NCBI RefSeq assembly: GCF_007923295.1
Contig: NZ_VOIR01000016.1
Location: forward strand, 62,001-126,000
Source of the DNA: Agrococcus sediminis
GTDB taxonomy: Bacteria > Actinomycetota > Actinomycetes > Actinomycetales > Microbacteriaceae
Direction of reading: 5' to 3'
Length of the DNA stretch: 64,000 bases
The translations under genes were made by a program, and so were the position numbers. Shown one piece after another: positions 9,532 to 16,589 of the stretch. The notes below the pieces were generated by a model, which did not search any database, was not told the origin of the DNA, and saw nothing but the letters and a program-made list of their open reading frames with translations. Numbering within the stretch: position 1 is the stretch's first letter; the number at the start of each line of letters is the position of its first letter.

Positions 9532-9585
9532 TTGACAAACATCGATACGTCGTGCACGATCAACGCATCGATCACCTTCGATACG
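9532..9585. promoter_or_regulatory. Divergent promoter/operator region of the ars-type cluster
   Basis: In the 9511-9609 gap, TTGACA (9532-9537) and CACGAT (9555-9560) form a 17-bp-spaced promoter toward the flavoprotein gene. Related words ATCGATAC (9541), ATCGATCA (9568) and TTCGATAC (9578) repeat across it. These AT-richer repeats overlapping the promoter are the best candidates for the ArsR binding site. Confidence 0.55.
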
Positions 9586-9609
9586 ACCAGTCCCGATGAG
9601 GAGACAGCC

Positions 9610-10902
9610 ATGCACGACCTTCCCGTCATCGTCGTCGGCGCCGGCCCGCAGGGCCTCGCCGCCGCCGCGCACCTGCTCGAGCGCGGCTTCGAGCCGCTCG
9701 TGCTCGAGCGCGGCGACGCGGCAGGCGCCTCCGTGTCGGAGTGGAGCCACGTGCGGCTCTTCTCCGCGTGGGACGAGCTGGTCGACTCGGCGAGCCGCCG
9801 CCTGCTCGAGGCCTCGGGCACGCCCATCCCGACGCGCGGCTACCCCAAGGGCTCCGCCTGGGTGCGCGACTACCTGCAGCCGCTCGCCGCGGCGCTCGGC
9901 GACCGCGTGCGCTACGGCCAGGAGGTCGTCTCGATCAGCCGCCGAGGGCGCGACAAGGTGGTCGACGCCGGGCGCGCCGAGCAGCCGTTCGTCGTGCGCA
10001 CCGTCGACCGCGACGGCGTCGAGCGGCGCCTGCTCGCCCAGGCCGTGCTCGACGCATCCGGCACGTGGCGCACGCCCGCGCCCGCCGGCGCCGACGGCAC
10101 CCCCGCGCTCGGCGAGCGCGCCGCCGCCGACCGCATCGACTACCGCATCCCCGCCGAGGTCGCCGAGCTGGCAGGCGCGCACGTCGCCGTCGTCGGCGCC
10201 GGCCACTCCGCGACGCACGCCGTGCTGCGGCTCGCCGAGCTCGCCGAGCGCAGCCCCGGCACGCGGGTGACGTGGCTGCTGCGGCGCGCATCGGCCGAGG
10301 GTGCGCTCGGCGGCGGGGAGGCGGATGCGCTCCCCCAGCGGGCCGCGCTCGGCTCGCGAGCGAGGAAGGCGATCGAGCAGGGCCTCGTCGAGGTCGTGAC
10401 CGGCTTCCGCCTCGACGAGGTGCGCCGAGCGGGCGACGGGATCGTGCTCGTCGGCGACGACGGCCGCGAGGTGGGCCCGGTCGTGCGGCTCTTCGCGCTC
10501 ACGGGCTTCCGCCCCGACCTCTCGATCCTGTCGGAGGTGCGCGTCGCGGTCGACCCGTCGCTCGACGCGGTCGCGGGCCTCGCCGCCGAGATCGACCCCA
10601 ACGTCCACTCGTGCGGCACGGTCGCCGCGACCGGCGTCGCCGAACTCGCCCAGCCCGAGCCCGGCCTGTTCGTCATCGGCGCGAAGAGCTACGGCCGCGC
10701 GCCGACGTTCCTCGCGCTCACGGGCTACGAGCAGGTGCGCAGCGTCGTCGCGCACCTGGCCGGCGACCACGAGGCGGCCGCCCGCAACGAGCTCGTGCTG
10801 CCCGAGACCGGCGTGTGCGGCGGAGCGGGCGACTTCGGCGGCACCTGCTGCGCCGCTCCGGCGCCGGCGCAGGCCGAGCGGGCCGAGGCCGTCGCCGTCT
10901 GA
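9610..10902 (+). CDS. ArsO-like flavin-dependent monooxygenase/oxidoreductase
   Basis: A 430-residue FAD/NAD(P) protein. The FAD site is VIVVGAGPQGLAAAAHL (about 6-22); a second dinucleotide fold begins VAVVGAGHSATHAVL near residue 195; LFALTGFRPDL closes the FAD domain. The C-terminal tail is distinctive: Cys403, then Cys413-Cys414 in GGTCCAAP, a cysteine-rich end I associate with flavoproteins encoded in arsenic operons. Divergent arsR and MFS genes support a metalloid detoxification role, the actual reaction being unproven. ATG at 9610 with GAGGAGA upstream. A hairpin follows. Confidence 0.75.
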   Translation: MHDLPVIVVGAGPQGLAAAAHLLERGFEPLVLERGDAAGASVSEWSHVRLFSAWDELVDSASRRLLEASGTPIPTRGYPKGSAWVRDYLQPLAAALGDRVRYGQEVVSISRRGRDKVVDAGRAEQPFVVRTVDRDGVERRLLAQAVLDASGTWRTPAPAGADGTPALGERAAADRIDYRIPAEVAELAGAHVAVVGAGHSATHAVLRLAELAERSPGTRVTWLLRRASAEGALGGGEADALPQRAALGSRARKAIEQGLVEVVTGFRLDEVRRAGDGIVLVGDDGREVGPVVRLFALTGFRPDLSILSEVRVAVDPSLDAVAGLAAEIDPNVHSCGTVAATGVAELAQPEPGLFVIGAKSYGRAPTFLALTGYEQVRSVVAHLAGDHEAAARNELVLPETGVCGGAGDFGGTCCAAPAPAQAERAEAVAV

Positions 10903-10912
10903 GGGGGCCGTT

Positions 10913-10932
10913 CGCCGGGCGCTGGCCCGGCG
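10913..10932. terminator. Bidirectional terminator between flavoprotein and epimerase genes
   Basis: CGCCGGGC pairs with GCCCGGCG over a four-base GCTG loop, between two convergent stop codons. Confidence 0.65.
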
Positions 10933-10933
10933 A

Positions 10934-11779
10934 TCAGGCCCGGCCGGTCGGCGGAGCGCCGCCCGCGCGGGCGTCGAGCATCGCGCCGTAGCCCTCCTCG
11001 AAGGAGGGGAACCGCAGGTCGCCGAGGAGCGCCAGCAGCCGGTCGCCGGCGAGCACCGTGCCGCCGGCGACCTCCGGCAGGATGCGCGGCGGCGGCTCGA
11101 CGCCCAGCCGCGCGGCGATCCAGCCGACCACCTCGCCGAGCGGCGCCGGGCGCCGGTCGACCGCGTGCAGCAGATGCGGCGGGTCGGCGGCCATCAGCAT
11201 CGCCTCGAGGGCGCGCACGAGGTCGGTCTCGTGGATGCGATTGGTGCGCTGCGCGTGCTGCACGGGCGTGCGCTCGAGCACCGTGCGCACGAGCCGCTCC
11301 CGGCCGGGGCCGTAGATGCCCGCGGGACGCACCACGAGCGCGCCGAGCCGCTCGCGGGCGACGCGCTCGCCTTCGAGCAGCGTCCTGGCGCGCGCCGAGA
11401 CCGGCGCCGGCGCATCCGCCTCCGTGCGCACCTCCGCGCCGGCGAGGCCCTCGAGCACGCGCGTCGAGGAGACGAGCACCACGCGGCTCGGCGGCTCCGG
11501 CAGCGCGTCGGCGAGGTGCTGCAGCGAGCGCACGTACGCGTCGTCGTCGGGGCCGGGCGGCAGCGTCACGACCATCGCGTCGACCTCCGGCAGCAGCCCG
11601 CGAGGCACCGGCTCGCCGAGGTCGACGGCGAGCGGCGACAGCGCTGCGGGCAGCGCCTCGGTGCGGCGGCGGAGCGCGACGGCCTCGCCGCCGCCCGCGG
11701 CGAGGCGCAGGCCGAGACGGGTGCCGACCTGCCCGCATCCGACGAGCAGCGTGCGTTGCGCCGCCGTCTCCGAACCCAT
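10934..11779 (-). CDS. NAD(P)-binding epimerase/dehydratase-like protein
   Basis: A 281-residue short-chain-type sugar-epimerase relative. The Rossmann motif is LLVGCGQVGTRLGLRLA (about 11-27); RVVLVSSTRVLEG carries the SST of the catalytic region and VVRPAGIYGPGR replaces the usual YxxxK tyrosine segment; NRIHETDLVRALEAML is typical of YeeZ/SDR-like proteins. The canonical YxxxK is not evident, so it may bind nucleotide without classic epimerase chemistry. ATG at 11779 abuts a degenerate copy of the tRNA-Pro 3' end. Function unknown. Confidence 0.72.
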   Translation of the reverse strand: MGSETAAQRTLLVGCGQVGTRLGLRLAAGGGEAVALRRRTEALPAALSPLAVDLGEPVPRGLLPEVDAMVVTLPPGPDDDAYVRSLQHLADALPEPPSRVVLVSSTRVLEGLAGAEVRTEADAPAPVSARARTLLEGERVARERLGALVVRPAGIYGPGRERLVRTVLERTPVQHAQRTNRIHETDLVRALEAMLMAADPPHLLHAVDRRPAPLGEVVGWIAARLGVEPPPRILPEVAGGTVLAGDRLLALLGDLRFPSFEEGYGAMLDARAGGAPPTGRA

Positions 11780-11806
11780 GTCGGGGTGACAGGATGCGAA
11801 CCCGCG
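11780..11806 (-). repeat. Degenerate copy of the tRNA-Pro 3' end
   Basis: These 27 bases match 11855-11881 (the acceptor/T-arm part of tRNA-Pro plus two flanking bases) at 24 positions in the same orientation, 48 bp away. The T-arm no longer pairs and TTCGAA is changed to GCGAAC, so it is not a tRNA. It resembles an attachment-site duplication or a recombination scar. Confidence 0.6.
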
Positions 11807-11856
11807 GGTCGGCGCGTCGCTGCCCCCGGCCCGACTCCCCATCCCGGCACGCACGT

Positions 11857-11930
11857 CGGGGCGACAGGATTCGAACCTGCGACCTCCCGCCCCCAAAGCG
11901 GGCGCTCTAGCCAAGCTGAGCTACGCCCCG
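11857..11930 (-). tRNA. tRNA-Pro (anticodon TGG)
   Basis: A 74-base cloverleaf on the minus strand: acceptor CGGGGCG with CGCCCCG, D-stem GCTC/GAGC, anticodon stem CCCGC/GCGGG with loop TTTGGGG (anticodon TGG), and T-arm GCAGG-TTCGAAT-CCTGT. CCA is not encoded. Its 3' end faces the accessory block. Confidence 0.97.
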
Positions 11931-11956
11931 TCGGGATCGCTCCCGTACGACGGGGA

Positions 11957-11962
11957 AGTCTA
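11957..11962 (-). promoter_or_regulatory. -10 element of tRNA-Pro
   Basis: TAGACT on the minus strand, 27-32 bases before the mature tRNA 5' end. No convincing -35. Confidence 0.4.
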
Positions 11963-12005
11963 TCGGCGCACGCCAACGCCGCCGCACGCGAGCGGCGGTG
12001 GAACT

Positions 12006-12032
12006 GGGACCCCTTGCACCGAACGGGGTCCC
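12006..12032 (-). terminator. Terminator of the GH1 gene
   Basis: GGGACCCC (12006-12013) pairs perfectly with GGGGTCCC (12025-12032) across an 11-base loop, about 20 bases past the stop codon of the beta-glucosidase. Confidence 0.6.
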
Positions 12033-12054
12033 GTTCCCGGGCCGCGCCGCGCCG

Positions 12055-13467
12055 CTACAGCGTCCGCTCGCGGATCATCCGCGCGAGCTCGAGCCCCGAG
12101 TCCTTCACCGTGCGCTCCTGCGTGTCGTAGTCGACCCGCACGATGCCGAAGCGCTTGTGGTAGCCCCACGCCCACTCGTAGTTGTCGAGCAGCGACCAGT
12201 ACATGTAGCCCTTGACCGGCACGCCCGCGTCGATCGCGTCGAGGATCGCGCCCACGTGCGCGCGCAGGAACTCGACCCGCTCGGCGTCGTGGATCCGCGC
12301 CTCGCCGGTCGCCGCATCCGTCACCACCTCATCGTCGTAGGCGGCGCCGTTCTCGGTCACCCAGATCTCGACGCCCTTCGGCCCCGCGTACTCCTCGTGC
12401 ACGCGCCGCAGCAGCCGCGTGAGCCCCTCGGGCTGCACCTCCCAGCCCATGGTCGTCGTGGGCAGGCCGCGCGGGTGCATGTGCACGCCGTCGGCGGCCG
12501 GGTACGGGCTGCCGACGGGGCGGTCGGTCGGCGCGTCCTGCAGCAGCGGCTCGGCGGGAGGCTCGAACGAGCACGCGTCGCCGTGGTAGTAGTTCACGCC
12601 CAGCACGTCGATCGGCGAGCCGATGATCGCGAGGTCGCCCTCCTGCACCACGGCGTCGAGGCCGAGGTGGCCGACGTCGGCGAGCAGCGTCTCGGGGTAG
12701 CTGCCGCGCAGGATCGGATCGATGAAGAAGCGGTTGAACTGCTCGTCGATGCGGCGCGCGGCGTCGCGGTCGGATGCGCTGTCAGGGTCGACCGGGTCGG
12801 CCACGGTGAGGTTCAGGGTGATGCCGAGCCGCTCGGCGCCGGCCTCGCGGAGCGCCTGCACCGCCATGCCGTGCGCGAGCAGCAGGTGGTGGCCGGCGGC
12901 GAGGCCGTCGGCGACGCTCTGCCGGCCGGGGGCGTGCGCGCCGGCCGTGTAGGAGAGGAACGACGAGCACCAGGGCTCGTTGAGCGTCGTCCAGTTCTGC
13001 ACGCGGTCGCCGAGCCGCTCGTGCACGGCGAGCGCGTAGTCGACGAAGCGGCTCGCGGTGTCGCGCGCGGGCCAGCCGCCGGCCTCCTCGAGCGCCTGCG
13101 GGAGATCCCAGTGGTAGAGCGTCAGCCACGGGAGGATGTCGGCGCCCAGCAGCTCGTCGACGAGCCGCGAGTAGAAGTCGAGGCCCTTCGCGTTCGGCGC
13201 GCCGCCGTCGGGGCAGACGCGCGCCCAGCTCGTCGAGAAGCGGTACGTCTGCAGGCCCAGCTCGCGCATGAGCGCGACGTCGTCGGGCATGCGGTGGTAG
13301 TGGTCGCACGCGACGTCGCCGGTGTGGCCGTCGATCACGGCGCCGGGCACGCGGGCGAAGGCGTCCCAGATGCCCGGGCGGCGGCCGTCCTCGGCCGCGG
13401 CGCCCTCGATCTGGTAGGCGGCGGTCGCGCCGCCGAGGATGAGGTCTGCTGGGATGCTGCGCTGCAC
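12055..13467 (-). CDS. Family 1 glycoside hydrolase (beta-glucosidase)
   Basis: A 470-residue retaining glycosidase, the usual GH1 length. The general acid/base is Glu164 in TLNEPW and the nucleophile is Glu372 in VTENG; the N-terminal GGATAAYQIEGA, RFSTSWARV and TLYHWDLPQAL are further GH1 marks and the Trp-rich GYMYWSLLDNYEWAWGY lines the sugar site. No signal peptide, so it hydrolyses imported disaccharides or aryl glucosides in the cytoplasm. No sugar transporter lies beside it. GTG at 13467 sits six bases after TACGCT, suggesting a leaderless mRNA. Located between two tRNA genes. Confidence 0.95.
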   Translation of the reverse strand: MQRSIPADLILGGATAAYQIEGAAAEDGRRPGIWDAFARVPGAVIDGHTGDVACDHYHRMPDDVALMRELGLQTYRFSTSWARVCPDGGAPNAKGLDFYSRLVDELLGADILPWLTLYHWDLPQALEEAGGWPARDTASRFVDYALAVHERLGDRVQNWTTLNEPWCSSFLSYTAGAHAPGRQSVADGLAAGHHLLLAHGMAVQALREAGAERLGITLNLTVADPVDPDSASDRDAARRIDEQFNRFFIDPILRGSYPETLLADVGHLGLDAVVQEGDLAIIGSPIDVLGVNYYHGDACSFEPPAEPLLQDAPTDRPVGSPYPAADGVHMHPRGLPTTTMGWEVQPEGLTRLLRRVHEEYAGPKGVEIWVTENGAAYDDEVVTDAATGEARIHDAERVEFLRAHVGAILDAIDAGVPVKGYMYWSLLDNYEWAWGYHKRFGIVRVDYDTQERTVKDSGLELARMIRERTL

Positions 13468-13473
13468 CCGAGA

Positions 13474-13479
13474 AGCGTA
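13474..13479 (-). promoter_or_regulatory. -10 element of a probable leaderless GH1 transcript
   Basis: TACGCT on the minus strand, followed by six bases and then the GTG start at 13467. Confidence 0.5.
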
Positions 13480-13508
13480 TCGGGGCGGATGCGCGGGCGC
13501 CGATGCGG

Positions 13509-13514
13509 TAGATT
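13509..13514 (+). promoter_or_regulatory. -10 element of tRNA-Gly
   Basis: TAGATT about 33 bases before the tRNA 5' end, in an otherwise very GC-rich stretch. Confidence 0.45.
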
Positions 13515-13546
13515 CGTGCAGTCCCGAGGCACGCGGCTCGGGGCGC

Positions 13547-13617
13547 GCGGGCGTAGCTCAATGGTAGAGCCTCAGTCTTCCAAACTGATTACGCGGGTTC
13601 GATTCCCGTCGCCCGCT
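13547..13617 (+). tRNA. tRNA-Gly (anticodon TCC)
   Basis: A 71-base cloverleaf: acceptor GCGGGCG/CGCCCGC with T discriminator, D-stem GCTC/GAGC, anticodon stem TCAGT/ACTGA with loop CTTCCAA (anticodon TCC), and T-arm GCGGG-TTCGATT-CCCGT. CCA not encoded. Confidence 0.97.
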
Positions 13618-13706
13618 CCCTCATCTCCGCCGGTCGAGCCGGCCGCGCAGCCGCCGAGTCGAGACCACATCGGCCGGCGCGCGAGGCGCAGCACAGCCGC
13701 TGCCGG

Positions 13707-13712
13707 TAGCGT
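13707..13712 (+). promoter_or_regulatory. -10 element of a probable leaderless lipoprotein transcript
   Basis: TAGCGT, six bases, then the GTG start at 13719. Confidence 0.5.
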
Positions 13713-13718
13713 GCCGGT

Positions 13719-14375
13719 GTGCATGCGCGACTGCGGACCCGCCCCCGCCGCCAAGGCTCGCCCCGGCTCGGCGCCGCGATGGTCGCCGCCGCCGCGCTGA
13801 CGCTCGCCGCGTGCGTGGCCCTGCCGCCGGAGACGCCGGACGATCCCGCGATCCCGACCACGGCATCCCCGGCCTTCACCGACCTCGCTCCGCCGCCGAC
13901 GACCAACGGGCCCACCGAGCCGCCCGTGCCCACGACGGCGCCGGGCGACTTCGCCTACGGCGAGACGGTCGTCATCCACACCGAGCGCGGCTCCACGTGG
14001 GAGGTGACGGCGCTGCGGTCGATCGACCCGGCCGACTCGCTCGCGCTGCAGACGGGCTCGACCCCGCGGGCGAACGAGCGCTTCGTGGTGCTCGAGCTCG
14101 AGATCGAGAACGTCGGCGTCATCACGACGCACCCCATGCACGACATGACGATCGGCTACCAGCCGGACGGCGCACCGCTGTCGGATCAGAACTCCGCCTC
14201 GACAGCAGCCGCCCCGAACGACCTCGGCTACGTGTGGGACTTCGCGCCCGGCGACCGCGAGTCGGTGCAGGTGATCGTCGCCGTGCGCGACGACGCGGCG
14301 ACGACCGGCAGCTGGGTGTTCACGACGAACGACCGCGGCACGCTCGAGCCGGGCACCGTCTACCGCTTCGGCTGA
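13719..14375 (+). CDS. Putative lipoprotein with a DUF4352-like domain
   Basis: A 218-residue exported protein. A basic N-terminus and hydrophobic stretch end in the lipobox LAAC (Cys32), so it is predicted to be lipid-anchored outside the membrane. A Pro/Thr-rich linker (about 35-75) leads to an immunoglobulin-like domain with NERFVVLELEIENVG and a C-terminal FAPGDRESVQVIVAV, both typical of DUF4352-type proteins of unknown role. Its stop codon is 4 bp from the stop of the convergent glycosylase gene. Function not known. Confidence 0.75.
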   Translation: MHARLRTRPRRQGSPRLGAAMVAAAALTLAACVALPPETPDDPAIPTTASPAFTDLAPPPTTNGPTEPPVPTTAPGDFAYGETVVIHTERGSTWEVTALRSIDPADSLALQTGSTPRANERFVVLELEIENVGVITTHPMHDMTIGYQPDGAPLSDQNSASTAAAPNDLGYVWDFAPGDRESVQVIVAVRDDAATTGSWVFTTNDRGTLEPGTVYRFG

Positions 14376-14379
14376 GCCC

Positions 14380-15384
14380 TCACAGCTGGCAGCCGGGGCA
14401 CCAGTACAGCTTGCGCCCCTGCATCGTCTCGAGCGCGATGCTCGTGCCGCAGCGGCGGCACGGCAGCCCCTCGCGCTTGTAGACCCAGTGGCGGTCGGCA
14501 CGGTTCGCGAGCGCCGCGGCCCGCCGCGCGCCGCGCAGGCCGTCGATCGTGAGCATCTGGCCCGTCTCGACGCCGATGCGCAGCAGCTTCACCCAGTCGC
14601 GCCAGAGCGCGCGCAGCTCGTCGTCGGTGACGGCGCTGCCCGGCCGGTGCGGGTCGATGCGCGCGCGGAAGAGCAGCTCGGCCCGGTAGACGTTGCCGAT
14701 CCCGGCGACGACCGACTGGTCCATGAGCAGCTGCCCGATGGGCTGGTTGGAGCGCGACGCGCGCGCGACGAAGCGGTCCTCGGCCTTGCGGCGCGACTCG
14801 GTCGGCGCCTCGGGGTCGGGCCCGAGCCGCTCGGCGAGCGCGGCGACCTCGGCCGGCTCGAGCACCTCGCAGACGGTCGGCCCCCGCAGGTCGGCGACGG
14901 CGGTGTCGGTGAGGATGCGCACGCGCACCTGCCCGACGGGCTCCGGCGGGAAGTCCACGGCCTCCGTCGCCGTCTCCTGCTCCCCCGCCCGCAGCCGCGC
15001 GAGGCGCGGCGCGCCGATCGACGCGATCGAGTCCTCGTGCTCGCCGTCGACGCCGGCGCGCACGGGGATGCCGCGCATGCCGGTCTGGCCCATCCGCCCG
15101 ACCGCGGCGAGGATCGTCGGGTCGACGCTGATGGCGCCGGCGAAGTCCCACGCGCCGTAGATGCCGAGGTGCACGTGCAGCACGTGCGCGGGCTGGGCAG
15201 CGGTGCCGCCGAAGCCGAGCAGCAGGTGCTTGCCGATCGCCTCGGAGGAGGTGATCTCGAGCCCGTCGAGCTCGGCAGCGCCCACCTCGAACCGCCCCTG
15301 CGGGCTCGTCACCCGGGCGGTGCGCCCGACGAAGTTCGCGCCGAACTGCCGGGCGATGCGATGGACGGAGTGCCCCTCCGGCAT
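14380..15384 (-). CDS. nei: Fpg/Nei-family DNA glycosylase-AP lyase
   Basis: Removes oxidised bases and nicks the abasic strand. The 334-residue protein keeps the mature N-terminus PEGHSV (Pro2 nucleophile, Glu3), the helix-two-turn-helix QSVVAGIGNVYRAELLF, and a C-terminal zinc finger with CRRCG and CPGC. MPEGHSVHRIARQ is the Nei-type rather than the MutM-type (MPELPE) opening. It is longer than MutM because of an insert around residues 140-215. The ATG overlaps the rpiB stop by one base, making it the last gene of a three-gene operon. Confidence 0.93.
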   Translation of the reverse strand: MPEGHSVHRIARQFGANFVGRTARVTSPQGRFEVGAAELDGLEITSSEAIGKHLLLGFGGTAAQPAHVLHVHLGIYGAWDFAGAISVDPTILAAVGRMGQTGMRGIPVRAGVDGEHEDSIASIGAPRLARLRAGEQETATEAVDFPPEPVGQVRVRILTDTAVADLRGPTVCEVLEPAEVAALAERLGPDPEAPTESRRKAEDRFVARASRSNQPIGQLLMDQSVVAGIGNVYRAELLFRARIDPHRPGSAVTDDELRALWRDWVKLLRIGVETGQMLTIDGLRGARRAAALANRADRHWVYKREGLPCRRCGTSIALETMQGRKLYWCPGCQL

Positions 15385-15869
15385 CAGCGGATCTCGTGGC
15401 CCGCGATGCCGCCCGTGGTCTCGTACTCCCCGAGCTGCGCGATGCGGCGCGCGTGCCGCTCGGCGCCCGAGAAGGGCGTGGCGAGGAAGGCGTCGATGAT
15501 CTCGAGCATCTCCTCCTCGGTGTGCTGGCGCGCGCCGACGGCCACGACGTTCGCGTCGTTGTGCTCGCGCGCGAGCCGCGCGGTCGCGAGGCTCCAGGCG
15601 AGCGCCGCGCGCACGCCCTCGACCTTGTTCGCCGCCATCTGCTCGCCGTTGCCCGAGCCGCCGAAGACGACGCCGAGCGCCTCGACGCCGTCGCGCTGGT
15701 CGCGCACGACCGCGCGCGCCGCGTTGATGCAGAACGACGGGTAGTCGTCCTCGGCGTCGTAGTCGACCGGGCCGTGGTCGACCGCCTCGTGGCCGGCGGC
15801 CTCGAGGTGGGCGACGAGCCGCTTCGAGATCTCGAAGCCGGCGTGGTCGGTGGCGATGTGGACGCGCAT
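15384..15869 (-). CDS. rpiB: Ribose-5-phosphate isomerase B
   Basis: Interconverts ribose-5-phosphate and ribulose-5-phosphate in the pentose phosphate pathway. The 161-residue protein has the phosphate-site opening HIATDHAGFEISK, and GGSGNGEQMAANK with Glu76, the general base position in actinobacterial RpiB (a Cys does this in Escherichia coli). HNDANVVAVGAR follows. It overlaps both neighbours by one base (TGATG at each junction), so the DsbA-like gene, rpiB and nei are translationally linked. Confidence 0.95.
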   Translation of the reverse strand: MRVHIATDHAGFEISKRLVAHLEAAGHEAVDHGPVDYDAEDDYPSFCINAARAVVRDQRDGVEALGVVFGGSGNGEQMAANKVEGVRAALAWSLATARLAREHNDANVVAVGARQHTEEEMLEIIDAFLATPFSGAERHARRIAQLGEYETTGGIAGHEIR

Positions 15870-16501
15870 CACGCCTCCTCTGCGCCGAAGACCGGCCCGC
15901 GGGTGCGCGAGCGCTTGAGCTCGAAGAAGCCGTCGACGGATGCGGCGGCGACGATGCCGTCGAACATGCGGAGCGCCTCCTCGCCGGTAGGCGCGGGGCT
16001 GACGACGGGGCCGAAGAACGCGACGTCGTCGACGGCGATCACGGGCGTGCCGACGTCGTCGCCGACGAGCTCGATGGCGCGGCCGTGGCTGTCGCGCAGC
16101 GCCTCGTCGTGCGCATCCGTCTCGCTCGCGAGCGCGGCGTCGAGCCCCACCTCGGCGAGCGCCTCGGCGATGATCGCGTCGTCGTCGTTGCGGCCGTCGG
16201 GGTGGATCCGCGTGCCGAGCGCGTCGTACAGGGGCTTCACGACGGCGTCGCCGCCCGCGGCGCGCGCGGCGGTGACGAGGCGCGTGAGGCGCATCGAGCG
16301 CGGCATGCGCGCGGCGTACGACTCGGGCAGGTCGCGGCCCTCGTTGAGCACCGCGAGGCTCATCACCTGCCAGTCCACGTCGAGGCCGCGCACGTCGGCG
16401 ACCTCGCCCAGCCAGCGGCTGGTCATCCACGCCCACGGGCAGGTCGGGTCGAACCACATGCGCACGCGCTGCGGCTGGTCTGCGGGGGCCTCGATCGTCA
16501 T
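15869..16501 (-). CDS. DsbA-like protein, Rv2466c (mycothiol-dependent nitroreductase) family
   Basis: A 210-residue cytoplasmic thioredoxin-fold protein. MWFDPTCPWAWMTSRW places the active cysteine at Cys21, but the second cysteine of the family CPWC motif is Ala24 here. VGTPVIAVDD supplies the cis-proline. The mycobacterial relative uses mycothiol and reduces nitro compounds; a monothiol form could still work with an external thiol. It heads the operon with rpiB and nei and is divergent from pepN, the same neighbourhood as in Mycobacterium. ATG at 16501 sits six bases after TAGCAT, a likely leaderless mRNA. Confidence 0.85.
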   Translation of the reverse strand: MTIEAPADQPQRVRMWFDPTCPWAWMTSRWLGEVADVRGLDVDWQVMSLAVLNEGRDLPESYAARMPRSMRLTRLVTAARAAGGDAVVKPLYDALGTRIHPDGRNDDDAIIAEALAEVGLDAALASETDAHDEALRDSHGRAIELVGDDVGTPVIAVDDVAFFGPVVSPAPTGEEALRMFDGIVAAASVDGFFELKRSRTRGPVFGAEEA

Positions 16502-16507
16502 GGCTCG

Positions 16508-16513
16508 ATGCTA
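16508..16513 (-). promoter_or_regulatory. -10 element of a probable leaderless transcript for the DsbA-like operon
   Basis: TAGCAT on the minus strand, then six bases, then ATG at 16501. Confidence 0.5.
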
Positions 16514-16547
16514 CCGAGGGCACGGCGGGCGCCCGTCGCCGCGCCAC

Positions 16548-16553
16548 TACGCT
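16548..16553 (+). promoter_or_regulatory. -10 element of pepN
   Basis: TACGCT about 37 bases upstream of the GTG start; the leader then contains GAAGGAG as ribosome-binding site. Confidence 0.4.
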
Positions 16554-16589
16554 GGAGCGCACCAGCACACACTGCCGAAGGAGTCCCGC

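Noticed and set aside
11780-11854. A second tRNA gene beside tRNA-Pro
   Set aside because: Only the 3' end resembles tRNA; there is no anticodon arm and the T-arm does not pair.
13618-13718. An RNA gene or riboswitch between tRNA-Gly and the lipoprotein gene
   Set aside because: Only short, weak pairings are visible; apart from the -10 at 13707 nothing is supported.
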